Positions 1-12,230 of a stretch of DNA of 55,470 nucleotides are shown in pieces. The first letter of the stretch is position 1, and the number at the start of each line of letters is the position of its first letter. The notes under the pieces are model-generated. The model was given only the letters and a program-made list of their open reading frames with translations. It searched no databases and had not been told where the DNA came from. Origin of the DNA: an uncultured Opitutia bacterium (lineage in GTDB: Bacteria; Verrucomicrobiota; Verrucomicrobiia; Opitutales; Opitutaceae); the NCBI GenBank assembly GCA_903873805.1, contig CAIQQB010000111.1:1-55470 (forward strand), written 5' to 3'. The position numbers and the translations under genes are program-made.

Positions 1-123
1 AGCCCCAGGGCCATTGCGAAAACGCTGGTTTCATCCTTCATTCAAAGCGGATTGTGGATCGGAGCCGGAGGCGAAGACCAGTCCGTTTCCACCATTTCGG
101 GCTCCCGGGCTTACCCACAGTAA
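1..123 (+). other. Possible 5' continuation of the giant secreted protein gene, closed by TAA
   Basis: The frame of the following gene is open from the window's first base to a TAA at 121-123, directly before the ATG at 124. The 40 codons read here contain no other stop. The protein from 124 has no signal peptide and starts inside a propeller-like repeat, so this stretch may be the end of a longer upstream coding sequence interrupted by a nonsense change or a sequencing error. No Shine-Dalgarno sequence precedes 124. The evidence is short and could be coincidence in GC-rich DNA. Confidence 0.4.
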
Positions 124-3100
124 ATGACATTTAGCCTTAATCTTCAGACCTTGGTGGTGACCGGAACAATTGCTCTGCCAGTCTACACGGATTGGGGGCC
201 GGACTCGACTTCCGCCCATGTCGCCTATGGTCCCGGCAGCATCATTTACTACACCGACGGGGCCTGGGCACCTCTGCTCCATGTGCTGGATCGAAGCACA
301 CTCAAGGTTTTGCAAAATGTGGGCATCGACCAGTCCACCAGTGGCAATGGATTCGGCGATTTCGTCGTCTCGGGGGACAAATCCACGCTGTTCGGCTGGG
401 CTCAATATGGCTGGTCCGCAGGATGGGCCGGTTCCTATATCTCCAAGTTTACGATTAATCTGGATGGAACGCTGACCCTTGCCGCGCAGACCGCATCCAA
501 TTATCCGACCACGCTGAGTCGCGACCCGTTGAACACGCCTGCACTGATGAGCGCGGACAATCAGATCGTTTTGATGAAACAGCTGGCCGTCAGCCCTGCA
601 ACCATCACCACGACCCTGCGCACATTTTCCTCTCCGGTCTATGCGATCAGCCCCAACGCCGAGATTGTCTGCACCCAGTCCTCCATCTACCAGTGGAGCA
701 CCGGCAACAAGCTGTACGACCTGCCGGTCAGCAGCACCGTGCAGGCGGTCACCTCCGATTACGCGCGGCTCGTCTATTTCGATGCCACGGCCAAGCTGCT
801 CAAGACCGTCAACCTCCTGCAGGTGCTCGGCTCCACCGTGCTGGGCCGGGTGACAGCGCCCGTTAATCAGTCCATTACGCTTCCACCGGCCGCGCTGCAA
901 TGGACGCCCCTGCCGGGCATCGACCATTACCGGGTTTATCTTGGCAACTCGAGCAGCGCCGTGACGCAGGCCGGCCCGGGTTCGGCCCAATACCTTGGCG
1001 ATGTCACCGGCTCGTCCATTGCGCTGACCACGGCGCTCGTGCCCGGTACGACCTATTTCTGGCGGGTGGATTCCGTGTCGGGCAACCAAGTCGCCGCCGG
1101 CGATGTGATGAGTTTCACCGTGGCCACCATCGCGACCAGCGTTTCGGCCGTCAACGCGGCCACGGTGCAGGGCCATGCCAATTACTCGGTCGCAATCGGC
1201 TTGTCCTCGGCTGCGCCAGGCAAGACCTGGACGGCGACAGCTTCGGCTCCGTGGGTCAAATTTGTCAGCAGCAGCGGGTCCACGCCCGCCACCCTGCAGG
1301 TCATCATGGACGCGTCGCAGCTCAGCGCCGGGACCAATCAGGCCACCATCACGATCACGGGTCCCGACGGTGCCTTTTCCCTCCCGGTGAACTTGCAGGT
1401 GGACGCGCTGGCGTTGACCATGGTGCGGTCTGACCCGGCTTCGACGCTGGTCTATGCCATCAGTGAGGCGGCCTCCACCGGCACGCCCCACGCCTACCTG
1501 CTGGAGATCGACACCTTGTTTAAGACGATCACCCGCGTGGTGCCGGTGGGCACGGGCGTGACGGACTTGGCGATCCATCACGGGGATAACCGAGTCTACG
1601 TCACCAACTGGCTGATCGGCTCGCTGCTGGCGGTGAACCTCACCAGCTTCGCGGTGGAGCGGACGTATGCGGTGACGCCGTTTGCGGGGGTGGGGTATAG
1701 CACCTCGGATGTCTATCGGATCTCCGCCGGCGGGTCGGGCCGCCTGGTGACGGAAGCCGAGGACCAGTGGATCAACGTCTCCATTTACAACACGAGCACC
1801 GGCGCGGTCCTGAAAAGCACCGGCGAGCGCGAGGGCGGCGGCGGCTACAGCCCGGAAGGACGCTATTACTACCATGGCGACGACAACGATTCGGGCTCGC
1901 AGCTGCACAAGCTGGACACTCTGGGCGACACCTTTTCCGAGGTGGCCCATGCGACCGTGAGCGGGGTCAGTTACTACGGCGATCGCACGGTAGTGGTCTC
2001 GGAGGACGGCAAGCGGATTTTCTGGAATGGCGTGGCCTTCAATCCGGACCTGACGGTGCAGTGGTCCATCGGCGACATCATCTACAGCACCTCGGGGGAC
2101 GGCCGCTATGCATTTTCCAAGACCAAGATTTATGACGTGACCCAGAAGCAATCCGTCATGGCGATGCCGGTGTCCACGACGATTAGTGCGTACAACTCGG
2201 CGACCGGTCGGCTGGTGGCGCAAAACGGCACGGCGCTTGGATTTTACAGCCTGGTCGGCCCCGGCCTGCTGGGGAACGCGATGTCGCCGCAGAACCAGGC
2301 GGTCATCCTGCCGCCCTCGAGCCTGCAGTGGTCGGCGCTGCCGGGAGCGACTGGCTACCGGGTGTATCTGGGAACATCGCTGGCGGCGGTCACCCAGGCC
2401 GGCACCGGCTCGGCCGAGTATCTGGGCACAGTCACCAGCCCGACGCTGAACTTTGCGTCGACGTTGGCCGTCGGACAGTACTACTGGCGGGTGGATCCGG
2501 TAATGGCGGGTGGGGCGGTGGCCACCGGCAATGTGGCCAGCTTCTCGGTGGCGACCATCGCCTCCAGCGTCACTTCAGTCAACGCCACGACCGTCCAGGG
2601 CGATCCGGGCTACCCGGTTTCCATCAGCCTGACCTCGGCCGCTCCCGGAGCCAGCTGGACCGCCAGCGCCAACGCCAGCTGGGTGAAGCTGGTCACCACC
2701 ACGGGAACGACTCCCGCGACCTTGCAGCTTGCGCTCGATGCCACCCAGCTCAGCGCCGGACTCAATCAGGCGGCGATCACCATCGGCGCCGGAGCCGCCG
2801 CCTACACTATCCCCGTCAGCCTGCAGGTGGACGCGCTGGCGTTGACCGCCATGCGGTCCGACCCGGCCTCGGCCAAAATCTACGCGATCAGCGAGGCGGC
2901 GGTCACCAGCGGAACCTCGCGCGCCTACCTGCTGGAAATTGACAGTCTGTTACAGGCGATCACCCGCGTGGTGCCGGTGGGCGCGGGCGTGACCGACCTG
3001 GCGATCCACCACGGGGACAACCGGGTCTACGTCACCAACTGGCTGATCGGTTCCCTGCTGGCGGTCAACCTCACCAGCTTCGCGGTGGAGCGGACGTATG

Positions 3101-5697
3101 CGGTGCCGCCCTTCTCCGGAGTGGGCTACAGCACCTCGGATGTGTATCGGATCTCGGCCGGCGGGCCGGGACGCCTGGTGATCGAGGCCGAGGATCAGTG
3201 GGTGCATGTGTCCATCTTCAACACCTCCAATGGGGCGGTGCTGAATACGGTGACGGAGCGGATGGGTGGTGGTGCGTACGCGGCAGACGCACGCACCTAT
3301 TATCACGGTGACTCCAACAGTTCGGGCTCCATGCTTCACAAGCTCGACACTACCGGGGACATCTTGACCCAGTTGGCTCAGGCGAGCGGAAACGGCGACC
3401 GGTCAGTCGTCGTGGCCGAAAATGGGGCGCGTATCTTTTGGAGTGGCACGGCCTTTAACCCGGACCTGACGGTGCAATGGTCCATCGGCGACATCATCTA
3501 TAGCGCCTCGGGGGACGGCCGGTACGCCTTTTCCCAGACCAAAATCTATGATGTCACCCTGAAGCAGGCGGTCTTGTCGATGCCGGTCTCCACCACGGTC
3601 AGCGCCTTTAATTCCACCACGGGCAAGCTGGTGGTCCAGCAGGGGATGGCCCTCGGATTCTACCCCGTCAGCGAGACATTCCTGCCGGCCCCCGTCATGT
3701 CGGTGACCGCTACCACCGCCACGTCCGCGAGCCTGGTCTGGACCGACACCGCTTTGGAATCGAGCCTGACTCTGCAGATGCGGGTGGCCGGTGCGGCCAG
3801 TTGGACCGATGTGTCCTCCACCCTCGCTGCCAACCTGATTACTTACACTGTCACCGGACTGGCCTCCGCGACGAGCTATGAGTTTCGCATCAAGGCTGAC
3901 AGTCCCCTGGCCAGCTCCGCCTGGAGCAATACCGCCGCCACCACGACCCTGACCGTGCCACCGCCGACGCCGACCTTAAGCCTGCCATCGGCCAGTGGTT
4001 CCTTTGCGGTGGCCCTGAGCTGGAGCGTGACGGGGACTTACAGCTCGACCGTCATTGAACGGTCGCCCAATGGCACCGACACCTGGACCACGATTGCCAC
4101 CCTGGCATCCGGCACCACCCAATACACAGACAATTCCGTCGCGGCCGCGACCACGTACTTTTATCGCGTCAAGACCACGCTCAATGGCGTTGCTTCCGCC
4201 TATTCGGCCGTCCAATCGGTGACCACTCCGGCCGTGACGCCGACCGCGACGCCGACCAATCTGAGCGCGATTCCGCTGGGCACCGGTTCGGTGGGGGTCA
4301 CCTGGAACAATGTGAGCAACGAGACCGGTTACCGCCTGGAACGACGGCTTGACGGCTCAAGCACCTGGACCCCGGTCGCGACCCTGCCGACTGACACGAC
4401 GACTTACACCGATACCGGGCTCACCGTTGGCACGAAGTATTGGTATCACGTGCAGGCCTTCAACACCGCCGGCAGTTCGGCGTTCACCAGCGACGCCAGC
4501 GTCACGCCGGCCACCTATCTTCCCCTCCTGGCGGACAGCTTTGATCCCGCCTTGAATCCGGCGGTCTGGCAAACGATCACAGGTGGCTCCGTCATGAACG
4601 GCACCGCCGGGTTTCCCGGCTCGAACGTCCTGCATTTCGGTGCGGCCGGGACCCGCCTTGCGGCCACCGTGCCTGTGGACGTTTCGAATGGCGGCCACGT
4701 GGTCTTTCGCATGCGGGCTGGCAACACGACCATCGATGGCAGCACCTACTGGGAGAATTCCGATGCGGGGGAGGGCGTCGTGCTGGAATATTCGCTGGAC
4801 GGGGGGTCCACCTGGACGAATTTGCAGTCGATTGACACCCTCTATCCCGCGTTGAGCAACTGGGCGGTCTTTGACGTGGCGGTTCCCGCCGTGGCTTGCA
4901 GCACGCACACGTCGTTCCGCTGGCGCCAGCTGTCCAATAGCGGCCTGAATTTTGACGCGTGGGCGCTGGATGATGTCTATGTCCAATCGGTCGTCCTTCC
5001 CTTGCCGACCGCCCCGACCTTTGTGCTGGCTTCGCCCTCTTCGGACACAAGTGTCGCGCTCTTGTGGCAGGGGGCGACCGGCACCATCGTCAGTTACACG
5101 GTCGAGCGGTCCGGTGATGGGACGAACTGGACCGCCATTGCCTCCACCGCCCCGTCCGCGACGTATTATACCGACACGTCGTTGGCGCCTTCGACATGGT
5201 ACGCCTACCGGGTGAAAGCCGTGAATCGGACCGGTAGCTCCGGCGCCTCGCCGGTCGCGTGGGTGCAAACGTATACCCAAATGGCGGCATGGTGCCTGGC
5301 CAATTACGGCACCGTCCAACCCACCGGCCGGGCCAGCAGCACCGCCCCTGACATAGATGGCGTCAAGAACCTGGCCAAGTTTGCCTTCAACCTGCCCATC
5401 GGCCAGCAGTCGAACGTGGAGGCCGTTGGCACCGGCACCCAGGGCTTGCCCGCGATCTGGCTGGACCCCGCCAGCGGACGACTGTGCGTTGAATTTGTCC
5501 GCCGCAAGAGTTCGGGCAATCCGAACATCACTTACGTGGTGGAGTTCTCCACGGACCTCGTCACCTGGACCGCGGGCGGAACCGTCGTCCAGCTCCAGCC
5601 GATCGACAACACTTGGGAGCGCGTCCGTTATCAGGACGACGTCACCGGACTGCCGGCGCGCCGGTTTGCCCGGGTTCGCATCGACAGCGGCAACTGA
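124..5697 (+). CDS. Giant repetitive extracellular protein (propeller, FN3-like, BACON-like, reeler-like domains), probably 5'-truncated
   Basis: The 1857-residue product is built of all-beta modules. Residues 1-235 resemble part of a YVTN/kelch-type propeller. Residues 239-714 and 715-1190 are two copies of a 476-residue unit: an FN3-like segment (YRVYLG...YWRVD), a BACON-like sandwich (W...APWVKF...LSAGTNQATITI), then a propeller with a shared YVTNWLIGSLLAVNL strand. Three FN3 domains follow (about 1190-1465), then a reeler-like sandwich (about 1470-1625), another FN3, and a C-terminal module with DIDGVKNLAKFAFNLP and YVVEFSTDLVTWTAG, typical of Verrucomicrobial exported proteins. It is probably an adhesion or polysaccharide-binding surface protein; no catalytic motif is visible. 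The ATG at 124 has no signal peptide and follows a stop codon directly, so the true N terminus is doubtful. Confidence 0.7.
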   Translation: MTFSLNLQTLVVTGTIALPVYTDWGPDSTSAHVAYGPGSIIYYTDGAWAPLLHVLDRSTLKVLQNVGIDQSTSGNGFGDFVVSGDKSTLFGWAQYGWSAGWAGSYISKFTINLDGTLTLAAQTASNYPTTLSRDPLNTPALMSADNQIVLMKQLAVSPATITTTLRTFSSPVYAISPNAEIVCTQSSIYQWSTGNKLYDLPVSSTVQAVTSDYARLVYFDATAKLLKTVNLLQVLGSTVLGRVTAPVNQSITLPPAALQWTPLPGIDHYRVYLGNSSSAVTQAGPGSAQYLGDVTGSSIALTTALVPGTTYFWRVDSVSGNQVAAGDVMSFTVATIATSVSAVNAATVQGHANYSVAIGLSSAAPGKTWTATASAPWVKFVSSSGSTPATLQVIMDASQLSAGTNQATITITGPDGAFSLPVNLQVDALALTMVRSDPASTLVYAISEAASTGTPHAYLLEIDTLFKTITRVVPVGTGVTDLAIHHGDNRVYVTNWLIGSLLAVNLTSFAVERTYAVTPFAGVGYSTSDVYRISAGGSGRLVTEAEDQWINVSIYNTSTGAVLKSTGEREGGGGYSPEGRYYYHGDDNDSGSQLHKLDTLGDTFSEVAHATVSGVSYYGDRTVVVSEDGKRIFWNGVAFNPDLTVQWSIGDIIYSTSGDGRYAFSKTKIYDVTQKQSVMAMPVSTTISAYNSATGRLVAQNGTALGFYSLVGPGLLGNAMSPQNQAVILPPSSLQWSALPGATGYRVYLGTSLAAVTQAGTGSAEYLGTVTSPTLNFASTLAVGQYYWRVDPVMAGGAVATGNVASFSVATIASSVTSVNATTVQGDPGYPVSISLTSAAPGASWTASANASWVKLVTTTGTTPATLQLALDATQLSAGLNQAAITIGAGAAAYTIPVSLQVDALALTAMRSDPASAKIYAISEAAVTSGTSRAYLLEIDSLLQAITRVVPVGAGVTDLAIHHGDNRVYVTNWLIGSLLAVNLTSFAVERTYAVPPFSGVGYSTSDVYRISAGGPGRLVIEAEDQWVHVSIFNTSNGAVLNTVTERMGGGAYAADARTYYHGDSNSSGSMLHKLDTTGDILTQLAQASGNGDRSVVVAENGARIFWSGTAFNPDLTVQWSIGDIIYSASGDGRYAFSQTKIYDVTLKQAVLSMPVSTTVSAFNSTTGKLVVQQGMALGFYPVSETFLPAPVMSVTATTATSASLVWTDTALESSLTLQMRVAGAASWTDVSSTLAANLITYTVTGLASATSYEFRIKADSPLASSAWSNTAATTTLTVPPPTPTLSLPSASGSFAVALSWSVTGTYSSTVIERSPNGTDTWTTIATLASGTTQYTDNSVAAATTYFYRVKTTLNGVASAYSAVQSVTTPAVTPTATPTNLSAIPLGTGSVGVTWNNVSNETGYRLERRLDGSSTWTPVATLPTDTTTYTDTGLTVGTKYWYHVQAFNTAGSSAFTSDASVTPATYLPLLADSFDPALNPAVWQTITGGSVMNGTAGFPGSNVLHFGAAGTRLAATVPVDVSNGGHVVFRMRAGNTTIDGSTYWENSDAGEGVVLEYSLDGGSTWTNLQSIDTLYPALSNWAVFDVAVPAVACSTHTSFRWRQLSNSGLNFDAWALDDVYVQSVVLPLPTAPTFVLASPSSDTSVALLWQGATGTIVSYTVERSGDGTNWTAIASTAPSATYYTDTSLAPSTWYAYRVKAVNRTGSSGASPVAWVQTYTQMAAWCLANYGTVQPTGRASSTAPDIDGVKNLAKFAFNLPIGQQSNVEAVGTGTQGLPAIWLDPASGRLCVEFVRRKSSGNPNITYVVEFSTDLVTWTAGGTVVQLQPIDNTWERVRYQDDVTGLPARRFARVRIDSGN
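838..3693 (+). repeat. Two tandem copies of a 1428-bp intragenic repeat
   Basis: Copy 1 (about 838-2265) and copy 2 (about 2266-3693) keep an exact offset of 1428 bp, or 476 codons. Examples are GGACGCGCTGGCGTTGACC at 1401 and 2829, and the LPPxxLQWxxLPG segment near 880 and 2308. The propeller parts are nearly identical in DNA, with mostly third-position changes, while the FN3-like and BACON-like parts have diverged more. This indicates a relatively recent duplication or gene conversion within the gene. The region 124-837 looks like an older, partial third copy. Confidence 0.85.
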
Positions 5698-5935
5698 CCC
5701 CCTGTCACGTCAGCCAAATGCCAGCGACAGCGCACGCGTTGGGGCTGGAGCTTGCACCCAAGGCTGCCCACCAGGTCCGTGCCGCCGGGCGTTCAGTGAA
5801 GCGGCGCGCCCCCGCGACTATCGCACGCAGGTTTCGTCCAGCCGGAGCCAGCGCAATGAACGAAGCAACGCCCCCGCGTTTGTGGATTGTTCCGGGCAGC
5901 GGGATGTGGGGCGGACCGCGCCAACGGCGGGTCAC

Positions 5936-6445
5936 CTAACCCTTGGCGGGGACGGAGGGCAGCAAAGCCGAAGCCCGGTCGAGCCAGGGGGTGAGTTGTT
6001 GTTGCAGCCAGTCGAGATTGGCCTTGGCCACGTAGTACTGGTCCCGGGTGGCACTACTCGTGGGCGATGACGTCGCCACGATGTTTTGCTGAAATGGAAT
6101 GTCCCGCGCCAGATCATTGCGCATGATCCGGCAATTCTGCGCCAGACTCTTGACCTGAAAGGTGCCCGCGTTGCGTTTGTATTTTTCGTAAAGATCCCGC
6201 ATCTGGGGGTTGTTCTGCGGGTCGATCAGCCGGCTCTTGTTCACCGACGACACCATCGGTTTATCCTGCGGTGGAATTTGCACCTCGGGTGGCCGCGGAA
6301 AATCCGCCTTGATCGCGTCCAGCGCCTTGGCGGTTTCGGCCTCGGCTGCCGAAACCTCCGCGACGAGCGGCGAAAGTGGGGCACCAACGGTCGGCGAACC
6401 CGAGAACAGGAGCACAGCCACCATGGAAACCAGGGGAGTTTTCAC
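5936..6445 (-). CDS. Small exported protein of unknown function
   Basis: I do not recognise this family. With a GTG start at 6445 the product is 169 residues and begins with a good Sec signal peptide (MKTPLVSMVAVLLFSG, predicted cleavage after about residue 22). An ATG at 6424 would cut into the signal, and the frame continues upstream to 6607 without looking like protein. The mature part is hydrophilic, with QIPPQDKPMVSSVNKSR, a basic YEKYKRNAGTFQVKSL segment and a C-terminal helix with WLQQQLTPWLDRA. It is likely periplasmic. It stands alone, convergent with the giant protein gene, and no Shine-Dalgarno sequence is visible. Confidence 0.5.
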   Translation of the reverse strand: MKTPLVSMVAVLLFSGSPTVGAPLSPLVAEVSAAEAETAKALDAIKADFPRPPEVQIPPQDKPMVSSVNKSRLIDPQNNPQMRDLYEKYKRNAGTFQVKSLAQNCRIMRNDLARDIPFQQNIVATSSPTSSATRDQYYVAKANLDWLQQQLTPWLDRASALLPSVPAKG

Positions 6446-6771
6446 GGTGGTATTCAGCCGGAAAAAGGAAGGGTTGCCAATCCGATTTTCAACTGTCCCG
6501 CCGGCGCACCGCGACTGCACTGGCCGGATGGAAAAACCCCCGGGCGTCCAAACACCGGCCCAATTGCCACCAGCGCCACTACCGACCGACCAACAGTTGG
6601 TCGCCATCGCTTTCGAGACGTCAACAAAGATGACACCGCCAAGTCAAAGGGGTCAGGCCGCTTTTCGTTAATTTATGGGCGTGCAGATGACGACTGGTCG
6701 AGGTTGGGCAATGAACAAGCGGGGTAAGATCTCTTACGGGCTGGTATACTGGATAAAATGTTTTGGCCGTC
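6446..6771. other. Intergenic region without a convincing gene
   Basis: About 326 bp lie between the start of the small exported protein gene and the end of glgB. Short overlapping frames exist on both strands, but none has a signal peptide, known motif or protein-like composition. The run AAAGGGGTCAGGCCGCTTTT near 6648-6667 resembles sequences that I recall near REP-associated tyrosine transposases in other bacteria; this is a memory-based remark and no transposase is present here. Confidence 0.4.
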
Positions 6772-9075
<2,304 letters not shown>

Positions 9076-9100
9076 TCCCCGACGCTGGCTTGGGCTTGGT

Positions 9101-9240
9101 TGTAGCCGGGGTCGCCGACCCCGGGGTTCGAAATGGGGGATTTCAAGCCCCGGGGTCAGCGACCCCGGCTACAGTTTCGCCCTGAAACGCGACGAGGGCG
9201 TCGCGTTCCCCAGGGAACAGAGCGGAGTGGGACACCCCGC
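9101..9240. repeat. Palindromic repeat cluster between glgB and ppc
   Basis: A long inverted repeat has arms at 9101-9126 and 9148-9173, 26 nt each with one mismatch, beginning TGTAGCCGGGGTCGCC. Each arm is itself a small palindrome (GGGGTC...GACCCC). Two shorter hairpins follow: 9187-9206 (ACGCGAC/GTCGCGT) and 9222-9240 (GCGGAGTG/CACCCCGC). The same sequence themes recur near 27961-28056, 29209-29262 and 42706-42774, so this is a dispersed REP-like element. It lies between the start of glgB and the end of ppc, both on the minus strand. Confidence 0.85.
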
Positions 9241-9256
9241 TTACACTCGGAGCAGG

Positions 9257-12052
9257 CTACCCCGTGTTCTTCAGGCCGCCGGAAATGCCGTTGATCGTGA
9301 GCTCGATGACGCTGCGGATGGCGTCGGCCTCGTCCTTGTCCTTCATCTCGCCGCTGCGAAGCCGGCGCATCATGTCGATCTGGATATAATTCAACGGGTC
9401 GATGTAGGGGTTGCGCAGCTGGACCGACTTGAGGAGCACCGGCTCGCGGGCCAGGAGCTGTTTCTGGCCGGTGATGGCGAGGATGGCCCGTTCGGTGCGC
9501 TCGAACTCGGCGAGGATGATGCTGAAAATGCGGTCACGGATCTTGGCGTCGGCGACTAGGCCGGTGTAGAGGCCGGCGATGCCCATGTCGGCCTTGTGCA
9601 TCGTGAGCTGGGCGTTGTCGATGAGTGACTGGAAGAAGGGCCAGCCGGCGGCCATTTCGCGCAGCAGGCGGCGGCCGGTGGGGCCGCGGCGGAGGACGGA
9701 CTCGAGGGCGGAGCCGAGGCCGTACCAGCCGGGGAAGTTGAAGCGGCTCTGCATCCAGGAGAACACCCACGGAATCGCGCGGAGGTCCTCGACACTGGTG
9801 GTGTTGCGGCGGAACGTCGGGCGCGAACCGAGCTTGAGGTTCGAGATCTCGTCGATCGGCGTGGCCTGTTTCCAGAAGATGAGGAACTCGGGATCGTCGT
9901 GGACGAGGGCCTTGTACGCGGCGAAGCCGGCGGTGCTCATGGCCTCCATGGCGTCGAGCCAGGGGGCGGGCGGGGTGAACGGGTGCTGCGCGGCGTGCAT
10001 CCCGAGCAACACGCCGTAGGTCATCTGCTCAAGGATGCGGTGGGCAAGATCGGGGTCGTGGTAGCGGGTGGAGAGCACCTCGCCCTGCTCGGTGACGCGG
10101 ATGCCGCCGTCGCGCAGGCCGACGGGCTGGGCGAGGATGGCCTTGGCCGCCGGGCCGCCGCCGCGGGCGATGCTGCCGCCGCGGCCGTGGAAGAGCGTCA
10201 CGCGGACGTTCTGGGAGGTGCAGAGGCGGACAATGGTTTCCTGCGCCTGGTAGAGCGCCCAGTTGGCGGTGAGATAGCCGCAGTCCTTGTTGCTGTCGGA
10301 GTAGCCCAGCATGACGTGCTGATGGCGGCCGTCGCGCGTGAGGTGGGGGAGGTAGGCGGGATGCGCGAACAGGCTGCCGAGGATCTCGGGCGCACGCTGG
10401 AGGTCGTCGAGCGTCTCGAAGAGCGGGGCGATCGGCAGGTCGGCCCCGGTGAACTTCATCAGCAACTCGACCTCCAGCAGGTCGGAGACCGCGTCGGTCA
10501 TGCTGATGATGTAGATGCCGAGGGCGGCCGGACCGAACTTGGCGGAAGCGAGGGCGGCGAGGCGCAGCGGATCAAGGACGCTGCGGGTGGTCCCGGAGAA
10601 CTTTGCGAGCGCGAGCGCGCCGAGCGGGCGGGCGTGGCGCATGGCGTCGACCAGCACGGTGCGCTTGTCGTTTTCGGACAGCCGCGGGTAGTCGTCGCGG
10701 TCGAGGACCTCGGAGACTGCTGTCTCGTGCAGGGCGGAGTGCTGGCGCAGGTCGAGGCGGGCGGTGTGCAGGCCGAAGATGTCGAGCCGGGTGCGGGCGT
10801 CCTTGAGCTCGCCGTCGGCCAGCAGGGCACCGCGGCCCGCGCGCAGGCTGTCGTCGATCACGGCAAACGTGTCCTTGACGACGGAGAGCGGGAGCTGGGT
10901 CTCGTCGCCGATCGTGTCGGCCCCGAGGTGGGTGGCGTCGCGCATCTCGACGGCGGCGTGGGCGAGGCGTTCGCGGAGGACGCCGAGCAGCAGGCGGTAG
11001 GACTCGTGCGGATACCGGTGGCCGATTTCCTCGACGTGCTTGGAGAACTGCCGGTTTTCGGTCAGGAGCTGGAGCAGCGCGGGCGACACCGCATCGCGGC
11101 GGTCCGAGACGGTGAGGGTGCGGGCGAGTTCGCGGGCGGAAAGGCGGGCCTTGTCGATGGCGAGCCGGCGGTGGAGGATGAGGACCTCGGCGGTGACCTT
11201 GGCGGTGACATTGGGGTTGCCATCGCGGTCGCCGCCGATCCACGAGCCGAAGGTGAGCCAGCGGGACGGCGGTTTGACCTCGGGGAAATGGCGGTGGAGG
11301 GCCGCTTCGAGGTCGGTCTGGAGGCGCGGCAGCGTGTCGTAGAGCGTACTGTCAAAATACCAGAGGCCGGAGCGGGCCTCGTCGGCCACCTCGGGTCGTT
11401 CGGCGCGGCTGCGGTCGGTAAGCCAGAGGGACGCGATTTCGCGTTCGATGGCGCCGGGGCTGGCGACATTGCCGCCGGTGAGCTCGGGGTGGGCGCGCAA
11501 CCGGAGCAGTTCGGCGAGGCGCTGGAGCTTGGTCAGGAGGGTGCGGCGTTTCGATTCGGTGGGATGGGCGGTGAAGACCAGCTCGATGGCCATGCGGTCG
11601 ACCAACTGCTGCATCGCGGCGGTGTCGACCCCGCGCTGCCGGAGTTCGAGGACGGCGGCCTCAATGGACTCGCGCATCGGGCGCTGCTCGGGGGTGCCGG
11701 GGCCGGCGAGCAGGCGGGCGGCCTGGCGCTGGCGGAGAATCCCGATGCGAAAGTTTTCCTCGGCGAGGTTGACCAGCTCGAAATAGAGGGTGAACGCCAT
11801 CGCCTGGTTGAACGCCTGGGCGGGAGACAGGACGGCGACGGTCTTGCGTAGGGCGGGACCCGCGGCGGCGTCGCCGGTCCGGCTGGCCTTGGCCAGGGTG
11901 CGCAGGCGCTCCACGGTCTCCAGGGTCTCCGGCCCCTCCAACTCGCGGATGACGCGCCCGAGGGTGGCGCCGAGCGAACGGATCTCGGCGCGAAGGGTGA
12001 CCATCGAGCGGAGGGCGGTGGAGGGGGGACGGGAGGCGGTGGAACGGGCCAT
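9257..12052 (-). CDS. ppc: Phosphoenolpyruvate carboxylase
   Basis: The product carboxylates phosphoenolpyruvate with bicarbonate to oxaloacetate, an anaplerotic reaction in the cytoplasm. From the ATG at 12052 it is 931 residues, a normal length. Family signatures are clear: VFTAHPTESKRRTLL with catalytic His about 163, GSWIGGDRDGNPNVT, the mobile-loop motif FHGRGGSIARGGGPA, RAIPWVFSWMQSRFNFPGWYG, and the conserved C-terminal end KNTG, which contributes to the allosteric site. The frame stays open upstream to 12181, but that part (MILLHPNLAVG...) has no family similarity, so the internal ATG was chosen. No Shine-Dalgarno sequence is seen. The gene appears to be transcribed alone. Confidence 0.97.
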   Translation of the reverse strand: MARSTASRPPSTALRSMVTLRAEIRSLGATLGRVIRELEGPETLETVERLRTLAKASRTGDAAAGPALRKTVAVLSPAQAFNQAMAFTLYFELVNLAEENFRIGILRQRQAARLLAGPGTPEQRPMRESIEAAVLELRQRGVDTAAMQQLVDRMAIELVFTAHPTESKRRTLLTKLQRLAELLRLRAHPELTGGNVASPGAIEREIASLWLTDRSRAERPEVADEARSGLWYFDSTLYDTLPRLQTDLEAALHRHFPEVKPPSRWLTFGSWIGGDRDGNPNVTAKVTAEVLILHRRLAIDKARLSARELARTLTVSDRRDAVSPALLQLLTENRQFSKHVEEIGHRYPHESYRLLLGVLRERLAHAAVEMRDATHLGADTIGDETQLPLSVVKDTFAVIDDSLRAGRGALLADGELKDARTRLDIFGLHTARLDLRQHSALHETAVSEVLDRDDYPRLSENDKRTVLVDAMRHARPLGALALAKFSGTTRSVLDPLRLAALASAKFGPAALGIYIISMTDAVSDLLEVELLMKFTGADLPIAPLFETLDDLQRAPEILGSLFAHPAYLPHLTRDGRHQHVMLGYSDSNKDCGYLTANWALYQAQETIVRLCTSQNVRVTLFHGRGGSIARGGGPAAKAILAQPVGLRDGGIRVTEQGEVLSTRYHDPDLAHRILEQMTYGVLLGMHAAQHPFTPPAPWLDAMEAMSTAGFAAYKALVHDDPEFLIFWKQATPIDEISNLKLGSRPTFRRNTTSVEDLRAIPWVFSWMQSRFNFPGWYGLGSALESVLRRGPTGRRLLREMAAGWPFFQSLIDNAQLTMHKADMGIAGLYTGLVADAKIRDRIFSIILAEFERTERAILAITGQKQLLAREPVLLKSVQLRNPYIDPLNYIQIDMMRRLRSGEMKDKDEADAIRSVIELTINGISGGLKNTG

Positions 12053-12230
12053 GGACGGTTGGGGAGCGGTGGGGCGTGACGATGCGCGGGTTGGACCCGG
12101 GCGAAAAGCGAAAACCGGGCCAATTCGCGACAGGCGGGCCAAATCGACGCCCACGGCCAGGTTCGGGTGGAGGAGAATCACCCCTGTTTCGACGCGTGAT
12201 TAAACGGATTGCGGGGTCATTTTGGCAGGC

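Noticed and set aside
31..2223. A 730-codon minus-strand frame antisense to the giant protein gene
   Set aside because: Composition is Arg/Gly/His-rich without motifs, and its repeats mirror the repeats of the plus-strand gene.
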